A stretch of 64,000 bases of DNA from Methylococcaceae bacterium (GCA_016715325.1 JADKAL010000016.1:76606-140605); one strand, 5' to 3'; counted from the first letter of the stretch, positions 9,580 through 19,098 are shown. The notes: generated by a model not told the origin, from the sequence alone. Numbers and translations: made by a program.

Positions 9580-10164
9580 GTGATAATTTTAAGAGTCCTA
9601 CTGTTAATTCTGCTATCGCTTAATAATTGTATTGCGGACGATGTATTAGCCCGCATAACTCCTCAGTTATCACAAAAAACTATTACGCAAGGGTTATTTC
9701 AACAGGAAAAACGCCTAAAGTTTTTAAACAAACCTTTACTATCCGCAGGCTCATTTTCCTACGATCAAAGTAAAGGCGTAATCTGGAAAACAATCACCCC
9801 AATTCCTTCATTACTGCTCGTCAATGATGAACATTTATTGACCGCGCAGGGCGAGCAAGCCTTACCTCCGGCTTTTGCTCGCGTTTTTAAAGCGTTATTG
9901 GGCGGCGAATTAAACCGTTTGAGCGAAGGTTTTGAAATCACAGGCAAAGAACAAAAAACATCTTGGCAATTACAGCTAACGCCGAAGGATGAGTTATTAA
10001 AGAAAGTCATCAAAACTATTTTATTGAGCGGCGACTCCGAGTTGCGACTATTGGAACTTCAGGAAGCGAACAGCAACCTGACCCGTATTAAGTTTTCTGA
10101 AATTTCCCATCCTGACCGTTTAAGCAACGAACAACAAGCTGAATTTGAACGTTTATCACCCTAA
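9580..10164 (+). CDS. LolA-like outer membrane lipoprotein carrier
   Basis: 194 residues with an N-terminal signal peptide, followed by the LolA pattern of an initial QLSQKTITQGLFQQEKRL helix and alternating strands. In APE clusters a LolA-like protein is thought to shuttle the polyene lipid across the periplasm. The start is GTG. The exporter gene begins 20 bases before this gene ends. Confidence 0.78.
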   Translation: MIILRVLLLILLSLNNCIADDVLARITPQLSQKTITQGLFQQEKRLKFLNKPLLSAGSFSYDQSKGVIWKTITPIPSLLLVNDEHLLTAQGEQALPPAFARVFKALLGGELNRLSEGFEITGKEQKTSWQLQLTPKDELLKKVIKTILLSGDSELRLLELQEANSNLTRIKFSEISHPDRLSNEQQAEFERLSP

Positions 10165-12502
10165 GGTTACGGCATGGCTTTGGCTGGCGATGATGTTAGT
10201 CATCGGTACGCTATCTAGTCAAACCTTGACTAAAGACTGGCTGGAAACCGGTTTTCTAGCGCTTTTACCGGCGACAGAACAACAACCGGAAATTGCTAAA
10301 GCTATCCAGAAACATAATGAACAGCGTGACCGGAAAGTGATCTGGTTGAGTGGCGCGGCGACCTCCGAAGCGGCTATCAGCCATGCCCAGAAACTCAAAC
10401 AACAACTGCAACAGAGTCGGTTGTTTAAGACAATTTTGTTAGAGTTGCCGCAACAGCAAGTTTTGCAACGCTATCAGCAGTTATTTCCTTATCGTTATCA
10501 GTTACTCGACGCACAAACACAAGCGACGCTACAAAATAATCCAAAAGACTTGCTAAGCCGAAATCTGGAGACACTTTACAGCCCGATGGGGCAAATGACG
10601 GCTGCCGATCTCGAACACGATCCCTTGCTAATATTCAGCCGCTATTTTCATGCGCAAAACCCTATAAAGTTAGCAGTTGAAGACGGCATCGTTATTCTTA
10701 AAGATACTAACCGGGTTTGGGCCTTATTAATGGCCGATCTGGAAGACTCGAACTTACAGTTGGATAAACTGGAGTCTTTATTAGCTTTGGTTAATAACGC
10801 TAAAGCGATAATGCAAGAAACAGGCGGCGATTTAATCGCAACAGGTATGCCACTGTTTACCGCCTATGGTTCGGAATCTGCCAAGCATGAGATTTCAACG
10901 GTGGGTGTCGGTTCCAGTGTTGGCATTGTTATTTTGATGTTGTTGACCTTTCGCACCTTACGTCCATTGCTGTTGTCGTTTTTGGCTATAAGCTGTGGAC
11001 TATTTGCCGCACTCGTCGTGAGTGTAATGGTTTTCGGTAAAATTCATATCATCACGCTGGTTTTCGGCGCCAGCTTAATCGGCGTAGCAGATGATTATGC
11101 GCTGCATTTTATGTGCGACAGCTTTGGCGCCAAAAATTGGCAGCCGCGTCTTGGTTTACGCTATATCTTCCCTGGTTTGCTTATCGGCTTATTAACTAAC
11201 CTGTTAAGTTACTCGGGTCTGGTGCTTTCACCTTTTCCTGGTTTACAGCAAGTCGCGTTGTTTTCAGCGGTCGGCTTGCTAGTCGCCTGGTTAACGGTCG
11301 TTTTATTATTTCCCCTATTATTAACCCGATTTACACCGGAACATCAACCTGTCATTTTGAAGCTGGCTAATAACTGGCAACAGCATTGGCCGGTTTGGTT
11401 GTTAAAAAACCGGCGCTGGCTGGTCATTTTGTTAGCAATCTTTATAGCAGGCGGACTTTGGCACCTTACACCGCGCGATGATGTGCGTTTGTTACAATCA
11501 GCACCTGCCGAGTTAATAAAAATGGCGGATAAAATTAAGCAATTATTGCCGGTCAGCCCGGAAAATCAGTTTTTCATGGTATCAGGAAACAATTTAGATG
11601 ATTGGCACCGGAACGAACAACAGTTGCTGAAAGCACTAAACCCATTAACTGCCCAAAATAAATTATCAAGTTACCAAGGCCTGAGCGATTATTGGCCTGA
11701 CGAGAATACTCAGAAATTGAACTACCACTTGCTGGACGGCTCGCTTTATCAATCAGGCCTGATCAAACACTACATGTCGGACTTAGGTTTCAGCGATAAA
11801 GCGATAAAAAACGAACTCAATCAATTTACGACTGCGAAAAACCGGACAATTTCATTACCTGATTGGCTGTCAACTGCCGACGAAAACAAGCAAAACTTAT
11901 GGCTGGGTTGCGATTCAAGCCAATGCCGCAGCATTGTTTCCTTAATTGGGATCACCGATTTATCAGCCTTATCTTTGTTGCAAAACTTACCCGGCGTAGC
12001 TTGGGTTGATCAAGTTGAACAATTATCTTCCATGTTTGCGCGTTATAGAGTTAGGGTCAGCCTGCTATTAACAGCGGCTTACTTTTTGGTATTCATCGGT
12101 TTGGGATTCAAATTCGGTTGGAAGAATGCTTTGAAGATAACCTCAATACCGGTGGTTTCAGCACTGGTTTCCTTGGCTATGATGGGCTGGTTTAACCAAT
12201 TATTTAGCTTGTTCAATTTGTTTGCATTGTTATTGGTACTCGGTATTGGCGTTGATGACGCCATTTTCTTTTTTATGGCTGATGCCTCACGTGAAAAGCA
12301 AACTTCGCCGGATTCAGATAATGAAGACAAACGCGCTAGCACCTCGCTTGCAGTAACACTCTCCGCACTGACGACGTTGCTGGCATTCGGTTTATTGGCG
12401 ATCAGCTCAACCGAGATTGTGCATGCTTTTGGTTTTACTGTCGCGACAGGTATTTTTACAGCGCTTTTGTTATCGCCTTTAGTCGGCTTTCGGAAAGTCT
12501 AA
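10145..12502 (+). CDS. MMPL/RND-family exporter of the APE cluster
   Basis: 785 residues, with the two-part RND layout: one TM, a periplasmic domain (about 35-240), five or six TMs, then the same repeated (about 420 to the end). GVADDYALHF and GIGVDDAIFFF are the matched TM4-like segments with paired acidic residues, expected for proton coupling. Likely moves the polyene lipid from the inner membrane to the LolA-like carrier. The TTG start at 10145 overlaps the LolA-like gene. This is the last clear gene of the cluster in this window. Confidence 0.85.
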   Translation: MNVYHPKVTAWLWLAMMLVIGTLSSQTLTKDWLETGFLALLPATEQQPEIAKAIQKHNEQRDRKVIWLSGAATSEAAISHAQKLKQQLQQSRLFKTILLELPQQQVLQRYQQLFPYRYQLLDAQTQATLQNNPKDLLSRNLETLYSPMGQMTAADLEHDPLLIFSRYFHAQNPIKLAVEDGIVILKDTNRVWALLMADLEDSNLQLDKLESLLALVNNAKAIMQETGGDLIATGMPLFTAYGSESAKHEISTVGVGSSVGIVILMLLTFRTLRPLLLSFLAISCGLFAALVVSVMVFGKIHIITLVFGASLIGVADDYALHFMCDSFGAKNWQPRLGLRYIFPGLLIGLLTNLLSYSGLVLSPFPGLQQVALFSAVGLLVAWLTVVLLFPLLLTRFTPEHQPVILKLANNWQQHWPVWLLKNRRWLVILLAIFIAGGLWHLTPRDDVRLLQSAPAELIKMADKIKQLLPVSPENQFFMVSGNNLDDWHRNEQQLLKALNPLTAQNKLSSYQGLSDYWPDENTQKLNYHLLDGSLYQSGLIKHYMSDLGFSDKAIKNELNQFTTAKNRTISLPDWLSTADENKQNLWLGCDSSQCRSIVSLIGITDLSALSLLQNLPGVAWVDQVEQLSSMFARYRVRVSLLLTAAYFLVFIGLGFKFGWKNALKITSIPVVSALVSLAMMGWFNQLFSLFNLFALLLVLGIGVDDAIFFFMADASREKQTSPDSDNEDKRASTSLAVTLSALTTLLAFGLLAISSTEIVHAFGFTVATGIFTALLLSPLVGFRKV

Positions 12503-12847
12503 ATATCCAGTAGAAATCACAATGGATTTATTCCCGATAGATTCTCAAAGGTTGGTAGCCTAGGCCTATGCGCTTTATAATGCCGGTAATTGATCAAGCA
12601 ATATTTAGAAAAATAACAACACTAAACACCTTAAGGAATCTCTGAACAAGTTGATTTCATTCATGGTTCGACAAACTCACCACGAACGAAATCAACTGCT
12701 TGCCGTTCGTCCTGAGCTTGTCGAAGGACTGGTTCAGAGCTTCCTTGAACATATTTTTATTATATGAGCTCAAACACAAGCGTAAATTTACACGTGTTTG
12801 AATGGCTTCTCACCCCTCATTCGATTTTAGTCACCCAGGTTTAATAC
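12503..12847. other. Intergenic region with a MITE-like repeat
   Basis: 345 bases between the exporter and a large lipoprotein gene. The only structure I see is the inverted-repeat element at 12633-12746. The sequence before the ATG at 12848 is AT-rich and could hold a promoter; none is convincing. Confidence 0.5.
12633..12746. repeat. MITE-like element, copy 1
   Basis: About 114 bases bounded by AAGGAATCTCTGAAC (12633-12647) and its near-perfect inverse GTTCAGAGCTTCCTT (12732-12746, one mismatch). The interior holds a second inverted pair around GTTCGTCCTGAGCTTGTCG and a GGTTCGACAAACTC segment. It contains no ORF. A related element lies at 14730-14865. Confidence 0.7.
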
Positions 12848-14731
12848 ATGTCGATGCGATACAACTTATCTTTGAAATTCGGTCTAATAGTCAGTTTGGC
12901 GTTTAATGGATGCACTCAAACCCGGCAAGTGGCTGTCGATTATCCGACCGCCGATTCCGGCGACCCTAAATCCGCCCAATCAACTAAAGCGCATTCATTT
13001 CAAGCATTGCCCGGTTTTCAATCGATTGACGGCGACGATTATTACGTTCGCCTAATTTCCGAATTCGATTATAAGGGCGAGAATGCTTTAAAAAGCGGTT
13101 GCGACAGCCTGTCTCCAAATTTTAAGAAAAGCGATTTGTCGTCCGCCCTTATCTTTAGTGTTCGTAATAGTAGGCTCAAATTTAATAACGAAGCCGCTGG
13201 ATATAGTTATCAAGCTGGCTCAGGAAATTGCAATTTTAAATTCGATGCAAAAAAGCAAAATTTAACGCCTTGGATGCGTCTTGACGCAGGAAAAGAAACC
13301 TTGATCGACTATAGCGTCTATTCCAGCGCGAATAGTAATGTAGATGTTGCCGGAATCGTTAATAAGACGACCGCTGCCAGCAGTTTACTGGCTTTTACCG
13401 GTGTCGGTATGGGCGTTGCCGTGTTGGGGCAGTTTGCCGGACAATGGCTAGCCAACAATCCGCAAACTCAGGTTGCGCCTCCACCTGTACCTTCAGCCAA
13501 TCAAAGTACGGAATCTCATTCTTTACCCGCTTTTGTCAAATACACGGATAAGGATGGCACGTTAAATGAAACCGTATTTAAGGTTTATGCCGTTGCAGAA
13601 GGCGGTATTAATATCCTGAGTGCAGATACCAAACCGGTCGGTGAATTAAGAATCAATCCCGAACTAACCCCGTCTTTATTGCTCAAAACAAAAGCGGACG
13701 GCATTCCCGATGCGCGCGATCTATCGCTCACCGAAATCAGTTACACGCCGGTGAAATCGGCGACCGGCGACATCAATTTGCAGCAACTGATCGAGCAATC
13801 AAAGCATCCTGAAAAACCTAATTTAACTCCGGATTGGAAAAACTACGACGATGTGCAAACCAATTGCCGCAAGTTGAAGGTGGTCATGAAAGATCTCGGT
13901 TTTAACAAGTTCGATCGAAATGCGTATATTTATTATTTTCTAGCTAATAATGCCGACTGGAAAAATTACAATATTTCGCCGAGCAGAGTTCAAAGCGAAG
14001 ATATAAGCGCAAAAACCCTGAAAAATTACCACAGCAAGAATTTCGATAATTGCCTGGTTTCCGATGATTATTCCGTTATGAAAGCAATGGGATTAACTGT
14101 CAATACAGAATCCGATTGGACGCAAATGGGCGATTCCAGCCAGAAAAAAGAACAGTTTTTTCTGCCGCTTAAATCGATCGAACGGCAACTGGTTGCCGTA
14201 ATTAAAAATCCCAATAAGGCGGAAATGGAAAGTCAGATTTTTCCATTGCTAAATACCGTAAAAAACGGGGACGGTAGTGTGTTGGTTCAAAATCGTTTGG
14301 GCGACTTCGGTTTAGAAAAATTATTGCAGCCCGTATCGGTTACACCTGCAGCAGTAGATTCGAGCAAACCCGCTGCAATACCATCGACGACAGCCCCATT
14401 AACGCCCATTCCCGGAGAAGGTTCGATCATTAGCGCACAACAATTAGTGCAAGTGCTTTCCGGATTAATGATTAACGAACTTAGCTGCGCACGGATTATT
14501 CCCGAGCAACTCGACAAACCGGTTGCCTCGACAGGCATTTTATTATTCACAACCCGAGAGGGAAGCCCGCGTCCGAAAGGCGGCGCGCTGGAATTTGAAT
14601 TTTCAGGCGGAAAAATAAACCGTTTGGCATTCCAATCGCCCACTTTCCGTGATTTTGAACAGGATGTTATCGATCATCCTGAAGTGGGCGGTTGTCGAAT
14701 TGAGCCTGCATTTTTGACAAAATTGCACTAA
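12848..14731 (+). CDS. Large predicted lipoprotein of unknown function
   Basis: 627 residues, family not recognised. A signal peptide ends at the lipobox FNGC (about residue 25). The middle has a glycine-rich hydrophobic stretch (FTGVGMGVAVLGQFAG, about residue 185) that could insert in a membrane, followed by a proline-rich linker. There is a second Pro/Thr/Ala linker near residue 510. The last about 85 residues form a compact domain with two cysteines (ELSCARI and GGCRIEP). The stop codon is inside the terminal repeat of the second MITE-like element. Confidence 0.7.
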   Translation: MSMRYNLSLKFGLIVSLAFNGCTQTRQVAVDYPTADSGDPKSAQSTKAHSFQALPGFQSIDGDDYYVRLISEFDYKGENALKSGCDSLSPNFKKSDLSSALIFSVRNSRLKFNNEAAGYSYQAGSGNCNFKFDAKKQNLTPWMRLDAGKETLIDYSVYSSANSNVDVAGIVNKTTAASSLLAFTGVGMGVAVLGQFAGQWLANNPQTQVAPPPVPSANQSTESHSLPAFVKYTDKDGTLNETVFKVYAVAEGGINILSADTKPVGELRINPELTPSLLLKTKADGIPDARDLSLTEISYTPVKSATGDINLQQLIEQSKHPEKPNLTPDWKNYDDVQTNCRKLKVVMKDLGFNKFDRNAYIYYFLANNADWKNYNISPSRVQSEDISAKTLKNYHSKNFDNCLVSDDYSVMKAMGLTVNTESDWTQMGDSSQKKEQFFLPLKSIERQLVAVIKNPNKAEMESQIFPLLNTVKNGDGSVLVQNRLGDFGLEKLLQPVSVTPAAVDSSKPAAIPSTTAPLTPIPGEGSIISAQQLVQVLSGLMINELSCARIIPEQLDKPVASTGILLFTTREGSPRPKGGALEFEFSGGKINRLAFQSPTFRDFEQDVIDHPEVGGCRIEPAFLTKLH

Positions 14732-14865
14732 GGAATCTCTGAACAATTTGATTTATTAATGCCCTTCGGCTTCGCTCAGGAGAGCCTTCGAGAAACTAGA
14801 TTATAATTTAATCAAAAGTTTACGGTTCGTCCTGAGATTGTCTAAGGACTTAATCAGAGATTCCC
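14730..14865. repeat. MITE-like element, copy 2
   Basis: Starts AAGGAATCTCTGAAC at 14730-14744, identical to the left end of copy 1, and ends AATCAGAGATTCCC at 14852-14865. The inside contains CCTTCGGCTTCGCTCAGGAG and GGTTCGTCCTGAGATTGTC, again matching copy 1 in type. It overlaps the stop codon of the upstream lipoprotein gene. Confidence 0.7.
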
Positions 14866-15046
14866 AATAGAGAAAAGAGCGGCGGTTTTATATTAAATCC
14901 TTGAGTTTATGCAAACTCCGACCTTGTCCTTTGGCAAGCCGGCTATAAATGGTGACTTGCCGAACGCTCTTTTGATTGTAATCGAAGAGGGTAAAGAAAG
15001 GCATCACCACCTACCAGTTCGTCCTAAACTCATTACGCGCAACAAA
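14866..15046. other. Intergenic region with no supported gene
   Basis: Together with the repeat just before it, this makes about 315 bases without a supported gene between two convergent genes. A short ORF at 14909-15133 runs into the end of the PLD-like gene on the other strand and has no recognisable content. Confidence 0.4.
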
Positions 15047-16642
15047 TCAATAATAAACCCTGAAACACTGTTGAATTTGCTCGAACTCATAAAGATAAGG
15101 CTTAGCTACATCGTAACTTGCGGCTACAACTAACAAATCGTGGGAAAACACCGAGGTGTTATACCAGTTAAAGCTACCTTCCAGCACGATATAGTCGTCG
15201 ATAATGCAGTATTTGGAATGAATTGGGGAGTAGGGTACCGGATGATCGTCTTGACCGTATACCAAACCGATAGCAATACCCGCATTTTTCAGTCGCTGCA
15301 CTGCCGGTAACAACGGTCGGTTCAGCTCTTCTTGCATGGAACGTTCAACACCGATGCGGCCTTGTCTGGCGAGATGCCCGTTAAATAATATATGCACATA
15401 CACACCGCGATTTTTAGCATTTATCAAGGCATTAACCACACTGTCGTGATGATCGCCCAACAATTCGCCGATCAAAAATAGCGATACTTTAATCGAATGC
15501 CGGGCGCGGTTGATTTCCGCCAAGATAGCATGGTGCGGACGGTAATATTGACCGTTGCTCATGTAATGCCGACCGAAGGTGTAAAGCAGATTGAACGGGC
15601 TTAACGGGTCGATTCCGTAACGTTGGATAACGCCTCCGCGTTGGCTTTGGAAGATGTTGTCGAGCAAACGGCATACGCCTTTAGAATGGAAGGTCATACC
15701 CGATTCCCAATTCGCCCACCAGCGGTCGAACGTGATATTAAACGAACCTAATATGCAATCTTCATCGTTGAAGATAATGAACTTGGTATGCATATCCGGT
15801 TCGACTTCGATCAGATGATGCTTAGGGCTGCAAAAAACGCCGAGCAGTTCGATTCTCGAGCGTTTCAGGCGCGCATAACTTTCGCTATTGGTCAGGGTCA
15901 TCTTGCGCCAGTCGACGATGCATTGCACCCAAACGCCTTGTTCTCGGGCATGTATCAGATGGTTGATGAAATCGCTATCGTCGATGCAATCGACGCTTAC
16001 TTTAATGGTGCAAAAACGGTCGGGATTCTCCCATTTCGTTCTGATAACTTTTTCGATCAGATCGTGGATATAACGTTTGGGGTGATAAGGATGATGCAGT
16101 TGTCCTTTGGTAAATTTAGGTACCAGATTGAGCGAATCGAAGTGATGGTTGTACCAATCCGCATCGGTCTGCAATTCTCCGGCATTCAGCTCATAGCTTC
16201 GGTAGTTATTCGGTGTTGACCAGTCGTGGCTGATTCTACGGTATTGCGGTTGGTCGCCCTGAAGTTGGTCCCAATCCATAAAAATATAGTCTTTTTCGGA
16301 GGGAATGGAACGTTCATCTACATGGACGATAAACGAAAATTTTATGCAATTGATATGACCGAAATTTTTGGAAAACGGATGGATGTAAAAATCCCGTGAA
16401 CTGCGCTTATGCCGATCCCAATGAATATCGTAGGCATCGGTATCGACGATATAGTTTTCTTGTATGCCGTGTTCCCGGTAGACTTTCAGAATAATTTTTA
16501 GGTTGGCTTGAACGCCATGCCACAACTCGAAATCAATCTTTCCCCAACGGACAAAAAACGTATCGTTAAAGTCGTTAACTCGTTGAAAATACCCGCCTAG
16601 ATTTCCATTAACGGGCGTAGCAAAGTGTTCCGCAAACTGCAT
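15047..16642 (-). CDS. Phospholipase D-like protein with two HKD-type motifs
   Basis: 531 residues. The C-terminal two thirds contain two PLD repeats: HTKFIIFND near residue 284 (with Asn at the usual Asp position and Asp one further on) followed by GSFN, and HSKYCIIDD near residue 478 followed by GSFNW. The first about 150 residues are beta-rich and not recognised. PLD-family enzymes cut phosphodiester bonds in lipids or nucleic acids; no signal peptide is seen, so a cytoplasmic location is likely. It lies 209 bases downstream of the CBM21/EEP gene on the same strand, suggesting linked expression. Confidence 0.8.
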   Translation of the reverse strand: MQFAEHFATPVNGNLGGYFQRVNDFNDTFFVRWGKIDFELWHGVQANLKIILKVYREHGIQENYIVDTDAYDIHWDRHKRSSRDFYIHPFSKNFGHINCIKFSFIVHVDERSIPSEKDYIFMDWDQLQGDQPQYRRISHDWSTPNNYRSYELNAGELQTDADWYNHHFDSLNLVPKFTKGQLHHPYHPKRYIHDLIEKVIRTKWENPDRFCTIKVSVDCIDDSDFINHLIHAREQGVWVQCIVDWRKMTLTNSESYARLKRSRIELLGVFCSPKHHLIEVEPDMHTKFIIFNDEDCILGSFNITFDRWWANWESGMTFHSKGVCRLLDNIFQSQRGGVIQRYGIDPLSPFNLLYTFGRHYMSNGQYYRPHHAILAEINRARHSIKVSLFLIGELLGDHHDSVVNALINAKNRGVYVHILFNGHLARQGRIGVERSMQEELNRPLLPAVQRLKNAGIAIGLVYGQDDHPVPYSPIHSKYCIIDDYIVLEGSFNWYNTSVFSHDLLVVAASYDVAKPYLYEFEQIQQCFRVYY

Positions 16643-16851
16643 TGTTACCTCAAACTTAAAAACTCAAATTAACTTATATAGACGAATGATCATTCAATAT
16701 TGTTCGTTCTTCAATTTTCTCAGGACGAATGTTTAACCTACGAACACAAGTCTGTTCATCGTTTTTCAAGCTCAGCATGAGTGGCTCGACAGTAACGTAT
16801 ATATAGGTTTTTTTATGCTTGTTATAGTACAACTTTTTTAGCCGCTCAGGA

Positions 16852-18360
16852 TTATTTAGGTTCAAACGTCATCAAATAGCCGCAATGATCGGAAACCCGC
16901 CCATAATCGTCATCGGTAAACAACACGGCTCCCGAAGATACCTTTAATTCACTGGCTTTGTGCATGAAAATAAAATCGATACGGTAATCGTCGGCGAGAT
17001 AGTGTTGCCAATACGGATCGTTGACCTTAAAGATTTTTTCAAAAACGCCAGGCGAATTCGCGGCTAAAAATTGGTCTTCGTATTGATGCGAATCGACGAC
17101 GAAACTGTAACCTTCCGAACCGGCAGCAATATTAAAATCGCCGCACAATAAGGTGGCTTTCACATCATCCGACTGTTTACTTTCCGCCCACTCGCTCAGG
17201 CGCTTGAACTGCGCTTTAAAACCGTCTTCAATCCAGCTTAAATGCGCTGAAAACACATTGATCAAGCCTAAATAAGGCAATTGAATTTGCGCCGAAACCA
17301 CTTTTCGCGAGTGAATGCTGTAAGCATCGTGGCTGTCCGAAACATAACGAGCTTCGTGACCGCATAGGGGGAATCGGCTTAAGATCGCTATGCCTTCTCG
17401 GTATTTATCGAATCCCAAATGCGACCAGTCGGTATAGAGATGATAAGGTTTCCGCAAACGATCGTTTATAATTTTTGCCGAATTGCTAGCCCAATCGCCC
17501 GCGCCGTTATTCCAATGTTCGGCTACTTCCTGTAGGCAGACGATATCCGCTTCGCGTTCGTTGATAACCTTAGCGATCAGGGATAATTTTTCGTCCTGAT
17601 TCTCTTCCTGGTAGCAATGCAAATTAAGGATCATGACGGCGAGCGGCTTACGGCTGATGCTATAATTTCGACCGTCATTATTTTCCCAAAGCGTATGCTC
17701 TTTGCCTTCGCAAGCAATACAATAGTCTATTCGGAACGCATTCCCGAAATTTAGCCGACCGGACCAAATTTGCACGCCGTATTGATTCGGATTTGCGGCC
17801 CCGCTGCCCGCAGATTTTTGCCAATGGTCTTTTTTAAAGAAACAGGGCGTTTTGTAGGTATGCCGCCAATTATCTTTGGTCCAGTGAATAAAAACCTTAT
17901 CGGCGCCAAGCGATTGATTTATTGCAAGCGTGAGCGGGATCGATTTTTGCGCATCGGTTAATCGATGGGTGTAGCTAATGTTCGATATTAGCCTGTTGCC
18001 GCCCAATTTAATGCCGGAATCGGCTTCGCTAACATAATCCCAGCCGTTGTTGTTGTCCCAAAACTCTGCATTGTTAACCCGGTAGCGCAGACTAAACCGA
18101 ATCGTACCCGGTAAGGGCTTTTTTGCGGTTTGCGGATGCTTGATTTCGGCATGCCAAAGCTCTTGAGTTTCCCGCCATTGACTATGAAAACGTGCAGCCA
18201 ACGTGTGCCATATCCCGTCTTCTCCCGACCAGACGATATCGACCTGTTTATTAAAACCGAGATTTTCCAGGCGTACGAAAAAAGACAATTTTTGTTGAAC
18301 GGTCTTGTTTTTACGGGAAATGATGTTTTCTACGTATAGAAGATGGATGTCGTTAGGCAT
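16852..18360 (-). CDS. Two CBM21-like glycogen-binding modules fused to an endonuclease/exonuclease/phosphatase domain
   Basis: 502 residues with three modules. Residues about 20-122 and 140-241 each end in the CBM21 signature region (FWDNNNGWDY and LWENNDGRNY) after strands like FVRLENLGFNKQVDIVW and DKVFIHWTKDNW; this matches the carbohydrate-binding module of protein phosphatase 1 glycogen-targeting subunits. Residues about 245-502 are an EEP-fold domain with ILNLHCYQE, CLQEV, GDFN and SDHCG, the metal- and catalysis-related motifs of DNase I/exonuclease III-like enzymes. No signal peptide. It probably hydrolyses a phosphodiester or phosphomonoester on or near glycogen; the true substrate is unknown. 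Confidence 0.85.
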   Translation of the reverse strand: MPNDIHLLYVENIISRKNKTVQQKLSFFVRLENLGFNKQVDIVWSGEDGIWHTLAARFHSQWRETQELWHAEIKHPQTAKKPLPGTIRFSLRYRVNNAEFWDNNNGWDYVSEADSGIKLGGNRLISNISYTHRLTDAQKSIPLTLAINQSLGADKVFIHWTKDNWRHTYKTPCFFKKDHWQKSAGSGAANPNQYGVQIWSGRLNFGNAFRIDYCIACEGKEHTLWENNDGRNYSISRKPLAVMILNLHCYQEENQDEKLSLIAKVINEREADIVCLQEVAEHWNNGAGDWASNSAKIINDRLRKPYHLYTDWSHLGFDKYREGIAILSRFPLCGHEARYVSDSHDAYSIHSRKVVSAQIQLPYLGLINVFSAHLSWIEDGFKAQFKRLSEWAESKQSDDVKATLLCGDFNIAAGSEGYSFVVDSHQYEDQFLAANSPGVFEKIFKVNDPYWQHYLADDYRIDFIFMHKASELKVSSGAVLFTDDDYGRVSDHCGYLMTFEPK

Positions 18361-18612
18361 GTGTTTTGACAGGTATTTTGCGTAAAAAACAATTGGGTTA
18401 CTATGTTATTCTGTCGTACGGTAATATCATACCAACTATTAAACCAGTCTACTTAATTGCGCCCTTTTTGTTGATAGCCAATGACTGCTTAATGTGTTCT
18501 TTTGCTAATAAAAACAAGTTAGTGGGTTTTTTACGTTGCTTATACCAAGAACGCAAATTTTTTGTACGACCTGTGACGTTACATCTATTCGGTTAGCCAA
18601 ATACGGAAGTCC

Positions 18613-19098
18613 ATGATCAGTATCTCTGAAGCAGATTTATCAAACCCATTTCATGCCGAATCGACTATCAATTTATTAAATCACTATTCAACAGACGAGA
18701 TGGGCGGAGGGCAAGAACTTCCTCAATTCGTAAAGGATAACTTAGTCAAGGAACTCAAGGGTCGCAAGGCGGTACGCGTACTATTAGCCCTCGACGGAGA
18801 AAGACCGGTAGGTCTTGCGATTTTGATGGAAAGTTTTTCCACTTTCTCCTGTATGTCGTTATTTAATGTCCACGATTTGGTCGTTTTGAGTGAATATCGA
18901 GGTAAGGGAATTTCTAAACAACTATTATGTAAAGCAGAGGAGATTGCCAAAAAACTCGGTTGTTGCAAGTTAACGTTAGAGGTTCTTGAGGGAAACAAAG
19001 TTGCTCAAGCCGCTTATCGAGCGAGTGGATTTGAAGGTTACGAGCTTTCACCTAAAATGGGTAAAGCGCTTTTTTGGCAAAAAAAAATAGTTTACTAA
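18613..19098 (+). CDS. GNAT-family N-acetyltransferase
   Basis: 161 residues. The acetyl-CoA binding motif A is visible as LSEYRGKGISKQLL, preceded by the VHDLVV strand and followed by TLEVLEGNKVAQAAYRASGF, the usual C-terminal GNAT pattern. The substrate is unknown. It stands alone on the + strand between - strand genes. Confidence 0.8.
   Translation: MISISEADLSNPFHAESTINLLNHYSTDEMGGGQELPQFVKDNLVKELKGRKAVRVLLALDGERPVGLAILMESFSTFSCMSLFNVHDLVVLSEYRGKGISKQLLCKAEEIAKKLGCCKLTLEVLEGNKVAQAAYRASGFEGYELSPKMGKALFWQKKIVY

Noticed and set aside
14909..15133. A 74-codon + strand ORF
   Set aside because: It runs into the end of the PLD-like gene on the other strand and matches no recognisable sequence.
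16674..16865. A 63-codon - strand ORF
   Set aside because: No recognisable content; it overlaps the end of the EEP gene and fills an ordinary intergenic gap.
18366..18596. A 76-codon + strand ORF
   Set aside because: Cys/Leu/Phe-rich with no ribosome binding site; it lies in the leader between divergent genes.
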